Assembly (NCBI GenBank): GCA_017631875.1
Contig: JAGBSL010000053.1
Location: 1-10,252 of the forward strand
Source: Bacteroidales bacterium
GTDB lineage: Bacteria; Bacteroidota; Bacteroidia; Bacteroidales; UBA932
Direction of reading: 5' to 3'
Length of the DNA: 10,252 bases
Shown piece by piece: positions 1 through 6,357 of the stretch. Below the pieces are notes generated by a model. The model did no database searches and had not been told where the DNA came from. It saw only the letters and a list, made by a program, of their open reading frames with translations. Both the position numbers and the translations under genes were made by a program. The stretch's first letter is position 1. Every line of letters begins with the position of its first letter.

Positions 1-317
1 ACCTCGAAACACAGGCTGATGATCTCGTGGACCTTGTCAAGAATGGAGACAAAGCTATGAAGGCAACCGGAAAACTTGCTCAGATATACATGACCCAGGA
101 CATGAAAAAGATCAACAGATTCATGCACAAAGGCAGCGACAAGGAGGACATAAAGAAGCTGCTTGACGACCGCAACATGAACTGGATCGTTCAGATGAAG
201 GTCATAATGCCTGAAACTCCGACAATGTTCGTCGTAGGAGCAGGCCATCTCCCCGGCAAGAACGGAGTACTTAAACTACTCGAGAACGAGGGATATACTG
301 TCGAGCCGATATATTAA
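1..317 (+). CDS. TraB/GumN family protein, 3' end only
   Basis: The reading frame is open from base 3 (first full codon CTC) to the TAA at 315-317, so this is the C-terminal part of a gene that starts outside the window. About 104 residues are visible. The end of the protein carries a segment reading FVVGAGHLPGKNGVLKLL followed by a GYTVEPI-like tail, which is the characteristic C-terminal signature of the TraB/PrgY/GumN family (conserved Gly-Ala-Gly-His-Leu-Pro-Gly). Family members in Bacteroidetes are usually about 280-300 residues, often with an N-terminal signal peptide, and are thought to be TIKI-like metalloproteases, but a function for this gene is not demonstrated. The internal GTG at 27 is only an ORF-caller start, not the true start. 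The gene is followed directly by an intrinsic terminator and points towards the neighbouring convergent gene, so it is unrelated to the xylose locus. Confidence 0.8.
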   Translation, partial: LETQADDLVDLVKNGDKAMKATGKLAQIYMTQDMKKINRFMHKGSDKEDIKKLLDDRNMNWIVQMKVIMPETPTMFVVGAGHLPGKNGVLKLLENEGYTVEPIY

Positions 318-321
318 ATAT

Positions 322-357
322 AAAAGGAGAGTTTTCGAAATGAGAGCTCTCCTTTTT
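322..357 (+). terminator. Rho-independent terminator after the TraB/GumN gene
   Basis: A perfect 10-bp stem pairs 322-331 (AAAAGGAGAG) with 347-356 (CTCTCCTTTT) around a 15-nt loop, and the right arm runs into a T tract at 353-357. It begins 5 bp after the TAA stop. The A-rich left arm with TATATTT beyond it on the opposite strand means that it could also stop transcription arriving from the convergent minus-strand gene. Confidence 0.8.
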
Positions 358-472
358 AGAGTCAAGTTGTTCCAAATTGACGACCGGCCCGGGTAGGGCC
401 GAGATACCCCTCGGGGTGATATGCGAAGCATATCGGGGGTTAAATAATTTCTAGAGTCAAGTCTTGACTCTA
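357..472. repeat. Hairpin-rich intergenic element with TAGAGTCAAG terminal repeats (MITE/REP-like candidate)
   Basis: The stretch between the two convergent genes is dense in inverted repeats. TAGAGTCAAG occurs at 357-366 and 452-461, and its reverse complement CTTGACTCTA at 463-472, so the 116-bp segment is bounded by 10-bp inverted repeats. Inside it are: an imperfect hairpin at 361-381 (GTCAA...TTGAC, with TTG/CAA nested inside); CGGCCC/GGGCCG at 385-390/396-401; ACCCC at 406-410, which can pair with either 413-417 or 436-440; and GATATGC-gaa-GCATATC at 418-434. It has no coding capacity. It may be a small non-autonomous mobile or REP-type repeat, or a stack of terminators. Copies elsewhere in the genome cannot be seen from here, so the class is inferred. 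Confidence 0.5.
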
Positions 473-479
473 GAAATTA
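445..479 (-). terminator. Near-perfect 35-bp palindrome spanning the stop codon of the 217-aa gene
   Basis: The arms 445-461 and 463-479 are exact reverse complements (17 bp each) around a single central T at 462. As RNA this would fold into a stem of about 15 bp with a 3- to 5-nt loop. On the minus strand the TAG stop (472-470) and the last two codons of the 217-aa gene lie inside the first arm, and the second arm is followed by a short T/A-rich run (TTTAA). The likeliest role is 3'-end formation or transcript protection for that gene, possibly bidirectional. The T tract is short for a canonical terminator. Confidence 0.5.
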
Positions 480-1123
480 AGCGCAAGACCAACACCGCTG
501 CGGCAAGGGCCGACTGTCAGGGTTGCTCCCCTTTTGGCGTTGTAATCATCCGCTATACCCATGAGCATTTTCCTACCGCTGCAGTAGATCGGGATTCCTG
601 CGCCAAGACCAGCGAGGCCGATTCCCGTAAGAAGTCCGCATCCCTGAGGCTCACCATACGATGCAAAACCGATGATACCTGCTACGAGACTGGTTCCGCA
701 AACCCACATGAGTGTAGATCCTGTCGTTATGCGGCGGCGTCCCTTGAAATATTGGTCGCCATAAAGATTGAATGCGACCTGTTCTGCATGCATTTCTCCG
801 AACGGAGTGTGAGAACCCAGATAGAGCCTTCCGTTCTCGTAACGCATTGCGCTGGTTGTTCCCGCCAGTAACGGACTTACTGCAGCCAGACCGAATTCCT
901 GCACATAACCGTTCTGATAGACGATCTTTACAATACTATAAACACTTGCCGAATAAGTAGGGCCATACTGGTTAGCGAAAGCACGATAATATACCATATC
1001 CTCCCCTACTTCGTCTACAAGCGCGTCGACTACTCTGGAATCAATGAAATAGATCTTGTCCTGAGCCGAGAGGGCGGCACACGAAAGAAATGCCGCCAGG
1101 ATTAATAAAAGGGTACGTTTCAT
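470..1123 (-). CDS. Exported protein of unknown function, Bacteroidetes-type
   Basis: This is a 217-residue protein with a clear signal peptide: residues 2-3 are Lys-Arg, then a hydrophobic run, and a likely cleavage site after ALSA at residue 20. Residues about 23-78 form a compact beta-rich module (VDEVGEDMVYYRAF...GPTYSASVYSIVKIVYQNG) that resembles a module common in Bacteroidetes exported proteins, typically reading like VxEIGxxxIxYKKFxNxxGPxY followed by xxIxYENG. Two hydrophobic glycine-rich segments follow at about 134-153 and 163-181, the second leading into GRKMLMGIADDYN, and the chain ends GVGLALNF. The layout suggests a cell-envelope protein, but no enzymatic motif is visible and I assign no function. 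The ATG at 1121-1123 is preceded by an AT-rich leader without a Shine-Dalgarno site. It lies 69 bp downstream of xylE on the same strand and could receive read-through, yet nothing links it to xylose metabolism. Confidence 0.85.
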   Translation of the reverse strand: MKRTLLLILAAFLSCAALSAQDKIYFIDSRVVDALVDEVGEDMVYYRAFANQYGPTYSASVYSIVKIVYQNGYVQEFGLAAVSPLLAGTTSAMRYENGRLYLGSHTPFGEMHAEQVAFNLYGDQYFKGRRRITTGSTLMWVCGTSLVAGIIGFASYGEPQGCGLLTGIGLAGLGAGIPIYCSGRKMLMGIADDYNAKRGATLTVGPCRSGVGLALNF

Positions 1124-1192
1124 GATGATTGGTTTTTAGAGATATGACGCAATCATGCAAGAAACGTACCACTTAAAAGGTGGAAATTCCCG

Positions 1193-2668
1193 TTATTTCT
1201 TCCAGAGCTTAGACATGTCTTCGAGCGTCTTGCCCTTAGTCTCAGGAACGAGTTTCCATACGAAGACAGCTGCAAGGATACATATCACACCGTAAAGGCC
1301 GTATGTGAACGCATGGCCGAAGTTCTCGCCCATCGAACCCAGGCTCATGTTGTACATAGGCACGAATGTAGACGAAACTATGAAGTTGAATATCCACTGG
1401 AATGCGACCGCAATAGCGACGGCAGCGCCACGGATAGTATTAGGGAAGATCTCCGAGATGAGCACCCAGCAGATAGGTCCCCAGCTGAACATGAATGACG
1501 CACTGTAGACCATGATGCTGATTACTGCAATCACCGGCGGAAGCGAAGCAGAGACGCTTGTTACAGCCACACCGGCAGCTCCGAGAGCCATTCCGAGGGA
1601 TCCCCAGATGAGCAGAGGCTTGCGGCCCCACTTCTCTACGGTAAAGATTGCCACGAGAGTGAACGTGATGTTCACGATACCCATGAGGACAGTCTGCATC
1701 ATAGGATTGCCCATTCCAAGGGACTCGAATATACGAGGGGCAAAATAGAGCACCGCGTTGATACCTACCGCCTGCTGGAATACGCTGAGCATGATGCCCA
1801 CGAAGATTACCAGCCAACCATATGTGAAGAGTTTCTCAGTCTTCTCGCTTACAGTAGCCTTGATTTCAGCAAGGATCTCGGCAGCCTTCGCAGATCCGTT
1901 GATCTTTGTAAGGATAGTGAGAGCCTGCTCGTCCTTTCCAGTCATCGCAAGATAACGAGGAGTTTCAGGGACAAGGAACAGGAGCACTGTGAACAATCCT
2001 GCAGGAACAGCCTCGCTCACGAACATGTATCTCCATCCTGTCTCGATCATCCACTGAGCCTCACCAGGGTTCATGATCTGGTTGATGCCCTCTGCAACCT
2101 TCTGGATCGCAGGAGCGATATGGTCGCCGAGGATGATGAAGTTGACGAAGTAAACCACCAGCTGGCCGAAGATGATCGCAAACTGGTTCCATGAAACGAG
2201 AGTACCTCTGAGGTTGCTTGGGGCCACCTCCGCTATGTACATAGGGCAGATTGCAGAAGCAAGACCCACACCGACACCTCCGAGCACTCGATATAAGTTG
2301 AATGCTATCAGAAGCGAGAATGACGGCTGTCCTTTCTCGAAGAAGAGGAATTCAGGAGCATACGATCCGAGAGCCGAGAGGAAGAAGAACACACCCGCCA
2401 TGATGAGCGATTTTCTTCGTCCGAGGCGCGAAGCGCATATTCCCGAAAGAGCTGCACCGATCACACATCCGATAAGGGCGCTGGACGATGTGATTCCGTG
2501 CATGAAGTCAGTGTAGACAAAGTCCTTGGCACCCATGAAGAATGCCTGAAGGCCCTTTTCAGCACCCGATATGACCGCTGTATCGTATCCGAAAAGCAGT
2601 CCTCCGATAACAGCAACAAGGACTATCGAAAACAGATAGCCCTTGCTGCCTTTATTTGTATTATTCAT
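1193..2668 (-). CDS. xylE: D-xylose/H+ symporter, MFS sugar porter family
   Basis: This is a 12-TM inner-membrane transporter of 491 residues, the same length as E. coli XylE, that would import D-xylose with protons. Sugar-porter signatures are all present: LLFGYDTAVISG (24-35), GRRKS (83-87), RVLGGVGVGLAS with PMYIAEVAP (127-150), VPETPR (233-238), QQAVGIN (298-304), GRKP (348-351) and the C-terminal VPETKGKTLED (474-484). Residues known from E. coli XylE map to Asp29 (the proton-coupling Asp27), Gln169, Gln298, Gln299, Asn304, Trp396 and Gln424, so both sugar binding and proton coupling look intact. The loop between TM5 and TM6 (about 181-207) is roughly 20 residues longer than in E. coli. 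It is the last gene of the xyl operon. Its ATG overlaps the xylA stop by one base (TAATG), suggesting translational coupling. There is no strong terminator in the 69 bp after it. Confidence 0.95.
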   Translation of the reverse strand: MNNTNKGSKGYLFSIVLVAVIGGLLFGYDTAVISGAEKGLQAFFMGAKDFVYTDFMHGITSSSALIGCVIGAALSGICASRLGRRKSLIMAGVFFFLSALGSYAPEFLFFEKGQPSFSLLIAFNLYRVLGGVGVGLASAICPMYIAEVAPSNLRGTLVSWNQFAIIFGQLVVYFVNFIILGDHIAPAIQKVAEGINQIMNPGEAQWMIETGWRYMFVSEAVPAGLFTVLLFLVPETPRYLAMTGKDEQALTILTKINGSAKAAEILAEIKATVSEKTEKLFTYGWLVIFVGIMLSVFQQAVGINAVLYFAPRIFESLGMGNPMMQTVLMGIVNITFTLVAIFTVEKWGRKPLLIWGSLGMALGAAGVAVTSVSASLPPVIAVISIMVYSASFMFSWGPICWVLISEIFPNTIRGAAVAIAVAFQWIFNFIVSSTFVPMYNMSLGSMGENFGHAFTYGLYGVICILAAVFVWKLVPETKGKTLEDMSKLWKK

Positions 2669-3981
2669 TAGCAGTACATGTTAAGTATTGCTTCATACAA
2701 TTCCTGCTTGCCGGAAGTCTGCTTAGGCTCGTTAACCTCCTTACCGTAAGCGTAAACATCCTCGAGAGTAAGCTCGCCGTTCTCGAACTTCTTACCGAGA
2801 CCCTCGTCGAAGCTTGCATAACGCTCCTTCACCATCTGGCAGAGTGGAGACTCCTCGAGAAGAGCCGCTGCGTTCTCGAGAGCGCGTGCCATTGCATCCA
2901 TTGCTGCGATGTGAGCGATGAAGATGTCCTCGAGGTCAGTAGAGTTACGACGTGTCTTGGCGTCGAAGTTAGTACCACCGTTTCCGAGGCCGCCGTTGCG
3001 GATGATCTGCATCATGGCCTGAGTGAGGTCGAATGCGTCGATTGGGAACTGGTCAGTGTCCCAGCCGTTCTGGTAGTCACCGCGGTTAGCGTCGATAGAA
3101 CCGAGCATGCCTGCATCAACTGCGCATGCGAGCTCGTGCTCGAATGTGTGACCTGCGAGAGTAGCGTGGTTAACCTCGATGTTCACCTTGAAGTCCTTGT
3201 CAAGACCGTGAGCCTTGAGGAAGCCGATCACTGTCTCAGTGTCAACGTCATACTGGTGCTTTGTAGGCTCCATCGGCTTAGGCTCGATGAGGAATGTTCC
3301 TGTGAAGCCCTTTGAGCGAGCGTAGTCGCGAGCGAGGGTGAGCATCATTGCGAGGTGCTCCTTCTCGCGCTTCTGGTCTGTGTTGAGAAGGCTCATGTAA
3401 CCCTCACGTCCACCCCAGAACACGTAGTTTGTACCGCCGAGCTCGATAGTAGCGTCGATAGCGTTCTTGATCTGTACGGCTGCGCGTGCCACAACGTCGA
3501 AATCAGGGTTTGTAGCCGCACCGTTCATATATCTCTTGTTACCGAATACGTTTGCAGTTCCCCAAAGGAGCTTGATGCCAGTCTCAGCCTGCTTCTCCTT
3601 AAGATAAGCTACGATCTGCTTGAGGTTAGCCTCATACTCCTCAACGTTCGCGCCCTCGTCAACGAGGTCTACATCGTGGAAGCAGTAGTACTCGATACCG
3701 ATCTTCTGCATGAACTCGAAACCTGCGTCAACCTTATCCTTAGCTGCCTGGATAGGGCATGCAGCACCGTTCCAAGGGAAAGTCTTTGTACCGCCACCGA
3801 ACTGGTCTGCACCCTCTGCGCAGAGTGTGTGCCACCATGCCATAGAGAACTTGAGCCACTCAGCCATTGTCTTGCCGAGGACTACCTTCTTTGCATCATA
3901 ATAGCGGAACGCCATAGGGTTCTTGCTTTCCTTACCTTCAAACTGAATCTTTTCGATTCCTGGGAAAAATTCTTTTGCCAT
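2668..3981 (-). CDS. xylA: Xylose isomerase (EC 5.3.1.5)
   Basis: This cytoplasmic TIM-barrel enzyme interconverts D-xylose and D-xylulose using two divalent metals. It has 437 residues, the usual length for the longer (class II) isomerases, and it is close in sequence to Bacteroides XylA, including the start [17 protein letters not shown]. The catalytic pair is in YYCFHDVDL (His102, Asp105). Trp189 lies in FWGGREGY. The metal ligands are Glu233 (with Lys235 in EPKP), Glu269 and His272 ([16 protein letters not shown]), Asp297 (GSIDANRGD), Asp308 and Asp310 (WDTDQFP) and Asp340 (NFDAK). No catalytic residue is missing. The ATG at 3979-3981 follows an AT-rich leader (AATAAACTAAAGCT) typical of well-translated Bacteroidetes genes. 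It is separated from xylB by 60 bp that contain a REP-like hairpin, and its TAA shares a base with the xylE start codon. Confidence 0.98.
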   Translation of the reverse strand: MAKEFFPGIEKIQFEGKESKNPMAFRYYDAKKVVLGKTMAEWLKFSMAWWHTLCAEGADQFGGGTKTFPWNGAACPIQAAKDKVDAGFEFMQKIGIEYYCFHDVDLVDEGANVEEYEANLKQIVAYLKEKQAETGIKLLWGTANVFGNKRYMNGAATNPDFDVVARAAVQIKNAIDATIELGGTNYVFWGGREGYMSLLNTDQKREKEHLAMMLTLARDYARSKGFTGTFLIEPKPMEPTKHQYDVDTETVIGFLKAHGLDKDFKVNIEVNHATLAGHTFEHELACAVDAGMLGSIDANRGDYQNGWDTDQFPIDAFDLTQAMMQIIRNGGLGNGGTNFDAKTRRNSTDLEDIFIAHIAAMDAMARALENAAALLEESPLCQMVKERYASFDEGLGKKFENGELTLEDVYAYGKEVNEPKQTSGKQELYEAILNMYC

Positions 3982-4012
3982 AGCTTTAGTTTATTAATTG
4001 TTTATAGTATTA

Positions 4013-4041
4013 GATTTCTCGACTTCGCTCGAAATGACAGG
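4013..4041. repeat. REP-like short palindromic repeat between xylB and xylA
   Basis: On the minus strand the sequence reads CCTGTCATTTCGAGCGAAG followed by TCGAGAAATC. It folds as a 6-bp stem (TTTCGA with TCGAGA, one G-T wobble) closed by a GCGAAG loop. From general knowledge, this CATTTCGAGCGAAGTCGAGA type of sequence recurs in intergenic regions of many Bacteroidetes and other bacterial genomes. It ends one base before the xylB stop codon (TAG, 4044-4042) and about 31 bp upstream of the xylA start, so it is transcribed within the operon. It could tune the relative levels of xylB and xylA mRNA, or be a neutral passenger. Confidence 0.6.
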
Positions 4042-5508
4042 CTAAAGCCTTGATTTCCATGTTTCATATGCCTCAGTGTACTCTGCAGTATGTGCCGGCT
4101 CGATCACGGCGAGCTTCTCGAGAGTAGCGAAGGCTTCTGTATTGTCCTTATAGATACCTGCTCCGATACCCGCTCCCTTGGCTGCACCTACAGAACCATC
4201 TGTGTCATATAGCTCGATCACCGCACCGGAAACTCCTGCGAGAGTCTCGCGGAAGATAGGGCTGAGGAACATGTTGGCATGTCCTGCGTGGATCTTGTTT
4301 ACATTCATGCCCATCTGCTCCATGACCTCGATGCCGTACTTGAACGAGAACACGATGCCTTCCTGCGCCGCACGAAGAAGATGCGACTTGTCATGTACAT
4401 TGAAGTTCACTCCGTGGATAGAACTGCCGACTTCCCTGTTCTCGAGCATACGCTCAGCACCGTTTCCGAAAGGCATGATGCTTACGCCTGCGCTTCCTAT
4501 AGGAGCCTTGGCCGCAAGATCGTTCATCTCGGCATAAGAGATACCCTCCGGTGCGACGTTCCTCTTCATCCACGAGTTCAGGATACCTGTTCCATTGATG
4601 CAGAGAAGTACACCGAGACGTGTCTGATCCGGCGTATGGTTTACATGCGCAAATGTATTTACGCGAGATTTAGGATCGTAGTTGACATCTCCGAGGACTC
4701 CGTATACGACACCTGACGTACCAGCCGTAGAAGCGATCTCACCAGGATTGAACACGTTGAGCGACAGCGCGTTGTTAGGCTGGTCGCCAGCACGGTATGT
4801 GATTGGGGTTCCTTCTGCAAGTCCGAGTTCAGCAGCAGCTGCCGCGCTTACTCTTCCCTGCTCGGAGAATGTAGGCTTGATGTCAGCGATAAGCGATCTG
4901 TCGATGCCGTAATAGTCCAGAAGCATCTGCGCTGGAGCACCCTCTGCAAAATCCCAGAGCATTCCCTCTGAAAGACCGGAGATGGTCGTGCAGATTTCGC
5001 CGCTGAGCTTCATCGCGATATAATCGCCCGGAAGCATGATCTTATAAATCTTCGCATAGAGCTCAGGCTCATTCTCCTTAACCCATGCAAGTTTTGACGC
5101 TGTAAAGTTACCTGGAGAGTTAAGCAGGTGTGACAGACAGTTCTCATGTCCGATCTGGTCGAATGCCTTCTGGCCGTATGGAACGGCACGCGAGTCGCAC
5201 CATATGATCGAAGGGCGAAGGACATTCTGGTCCTTATCCACGCATACGAGTCCGTGCATCTGATATGAGATTCCGATTGCCTTGATGTCTTTCGGATCGG
5301 CCGCGGAAGCAGCCATGATGTCAGCTGTCGCGAGCTTGAGATTTTCCCACCATGAAGATGGTTCCTGCTCTGCCCAACCTGGTTTTACTGCAATGATCGC
5401 AGCCTCTGACTTTGGATAGAATGCCGAAGCGACACATTTGCCGCTCTGGGCATCCACGAGGCTCGCCTTTACCGACGAGCTTCCGATATCGTAGCCTAAA
5501 AGATACAT
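4042..5508 (-). CDS. xylB: Xylulokinase (EC 2.7.1.17), FGGY family
   Basis: This cytoplasmic sugar kinase of 488 residues (E. coli XylB has 484) would phosphorylate D-xylulose to D-xylulose 5-phosphate using ATP. The FGGY N-terminal domain starts with the phosphate-binding GYDIGSSSVKASLVD (5-19). It carries a GWAEQEPSSWW segment (44-54), YQMHGLV (82-88) of the substrate site, and IIWCDSRA (101-108). The catalytic base is Asp242 in YRAGDQPNNA, followed by the ATP-binding loop ASTAGTSG (259-266). The C-terminal actin-like domain has the conserved HAGHANMF...RETLAGV and a glycine-rich GSVGAAKGAGIGAG segment. Other FGGY substrates are possible from sequence alone, but its place next to xylA and xylE makes xylulose by far the likeliest. 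The ATG (5506-5508) follows an AT-rich leader, and a promoter lies 40-70 bp upstream. Confidence 0.95.
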   Translation of the reverse strand: MYLLGYDIGSSSVKASLVDAQSGKCVASAFYPKSEAAIIAVKPGWAEQEPSSWWENLKLATADIMAASAADPKDIKAIGISYQMHGLVCVDKDQNVLRPSIIWCDSRAVPYGQKAFDQIGHENCLSHLLNSPGNFTASKLAWVKENEPELYAKIYKIMLPGDYIAMKLSGEICTTISGLSEGMLWDFAEGAPAQMLLDYYGIDRSLIADIKPTFSEQGRVSAAAAAELGLAEGTPITYRAGDQPNNALSLNVFNPGEIASTAGTSGVVYGVLGDVNYDPKSRVNTFAHVNHTPDQTRLGVLLCINGTGILNSWMKRNVAPEGISYAEMNDLAAKAPIGSAGVSIMPFGNGAERMLENREVGSSIHGVNFNVHDKSHLLRAAQEGIVFSFKYGIEVMEQMGMNVNKIHAGHANMFLSPIFRETLAGVSGAVIELYDTDGSVGAAKGAGIGAGIYKDNTEAFATLEKLAVIEPAHTAEYTEAYETWKSRL

Positions 5509-5610
5509 AGTTATAGTTTTAGCTGTTATAACGCAAATTTAAGCAAAGATAACTACAGATGAAAGCATTGTGCCGAAAATACGCTAAGTATTTAACTTAA
5601 TAACTGACTA
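5509..5610. promoter_or_regulatory. Regulatory region upstream of xylBAE with repeated GTTAT half-sites
   Basis: The 102-bp gap between the regulator gene and xylB is AT-rich. The 5-mer GTTAT or its complement ATAAC occurs five times: GTTAT at 5510-5514 and 5525-5529, ATAAC at 5528-5532, 5549-5553 and 5600-5604. The two central ones overlap as the perfect palindrome GTTATAAC (5525-5532), just downstream of the predicted -7 box. A second dyad, TAAGT-5 nt-ACTTA, lies at 5585-5599, just upstream of the predicted -33 region. Either could be the operator for the Nudix-type regulator encoded next door. This assignment is inference; I do not know a consensus that would settle it. Confidence 0.4.
5544..5579 (-). 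promoter_or_regulatory. Bacteroidetes-type promoter for xylBAE
   Basis: On the minus strand TATCTTTG (5551-5544) matches the Bacteroidetes primary-sigma -7 box TAnnTTTG exactly. A weaker -33-like TTTTCG lies at 5579-5574, 22 nt upstream, slightly longer than the usual spacing of about 19. Transcription would start near 5538, leaving a leader of about 30 nt before the xylB ATG. The box lies in the only gap of more than 60 bp in the six-gene locus, which is where a second promoter would be expected. Confidence 0.55.
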
Positions 5611-6357
5611 TCAGATATTTATAATGCGTGCAAAAGTGGAGAAATTTACAATATTCTTCTTGGAGAACAAGGATTTGTTCAGCTGATAGAGCCTTGCAGG
5701 CTTATGGCTGACATGCTTCTCATACTCGTCGGTCTCCACCAGAACACCGGCAGAGAATAGCTTCTTGCGGAAATTCCTGTTGTCCAGTTCTATGCCGAAG
5801 ACCGCCTCCAGAAGGTTCTGGAGCTGGCGTACCGTAAACTTCTTCGGAAGAAGATTGAAGGCAATCGGAGACCACAGGATATCCTTCTGAAGAACTGTCA
5901 GAGCATCGGAAAGTATGTCCATGTGGTCCATGATCAGATGGTGTATATCGTCGACATTCCGCCAGACGGCACCCTGACGCTTGGTATAGCTGACCATACC
6001 CGGGTCAAGCTTCACAAGCGCATAGTAACCTACTGTCACTACCCTATCTGTCTTGATGCCGTGATACTGGCATATCCACTGGAGCTCACTCTGGTCGACT
6101 CTGTCCGGATCCGAGAAGATAGAGGTCTGCTTCAGGTACAGATCCTTAAGACCGGTACTCGCCTCCAGCACCCTCGCGGCCGCCTCCGGGAGAGTCTCGT
6201 TCTCCCGGATCATGGCACCAGGCAGCTTATGCCCTCCATCGTCATACAGAGGGTCAGCATTGCGCCGCCTTACAAGGAGGGCCTTGAGGTTTTCTCCGTC
6301 AAATCCGAATATCACACAGTCGACGGATATGGCCGAGTTGGTCTGTACGCTTGACAT
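5611..6357 (-). CDS. Nudix-related transcriptional regulator of pentose use (NrtR/AraR-like)
   Basis: This 248-residue protein has an N-terminal Nudix-fold domain (about 8-145) and a C-terminal winged-helix DNA-binding domain (about 155-232, including FTVRQLQNLLEAVFGIELDNRNFRKKL), the layout of NrtR-type regulators. The Nudix box at 48-70 keeps Glu54, Arg62, Leu64, Gly69 and Leu70, but the metal-binding glutamates are replaced: the usual R-E-L-x-E-E reads RVLEAS, with Val63, Ala66 and Ser67. It is therefore probably a ligand sensor rather than a hydrolase. Relatives include the characterised arabinose regulator AraR of Bacteroides thetaiotaomicron, and a homologue sits directly before xylB-xylA-xylose transporter in that species, sometimes called XylR. 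D-xylose or a derivative is the inferred effector. Its ATG overlaps the TAA of the GH31 gene as TAATG, so it is probably co-translated with it. It may bind the region at 5509-5610. Confidence 0.88.
   Translation of the reverse strand: MSSVQTNSAISVDCVIFGFDGENLKALLVRRRNADPLYDDGGHKLPGAMIRENETLPEAAARVLEASTGLKDLYLKQTSIFSDPDRVDQSELQWICQYHGIKTDRVVTVGYYALVKLDPGMVSYTKRQGAVWRNVDDIHHLIMDHMDILSDALTVLQKDILWSPIAFNLLPKKFTVRQLQNLLEAVFGIELDNRNFRKKLFSAGVLVETDEYEKHVSHKPARLYQLNKSLFSKKNIVNFSTFARIINI

Noticed and set aside
464..871. Plus-strand open frame of 135 codons opposite the 217-aa gene
   Set aside because: The opposite-strand gene has a signal peptide and a recognisable family pattern; this frame has neither and starts within the palindrome.
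1168..1183. Hairpin ACCACTT/AAGGTGG between xylE and the 217-aa gene as an operon terminator
   Set aside because: The stem is only about 6 bp with a G-U pair and lacks a T tract on the minus strand, so termination of the xyl transcript here is not supported.
1124..1192. Possible promoter TACGTTTC upstream of the 217-aa gene
   Set aside because: It resembles TAnnTTTG but has C in place of the final G and no convincing -33 element, so it is too weak to list.
2656..4053. Two plus-strand open frames (219 and 232 codons) opposite xylA
   Set aside because: They are antisense shadows of a highly conserved gene. The Leu/Val/Cys/Glu-rich translations reflect the complement of xylA codons, and no promoter or leader is seen.
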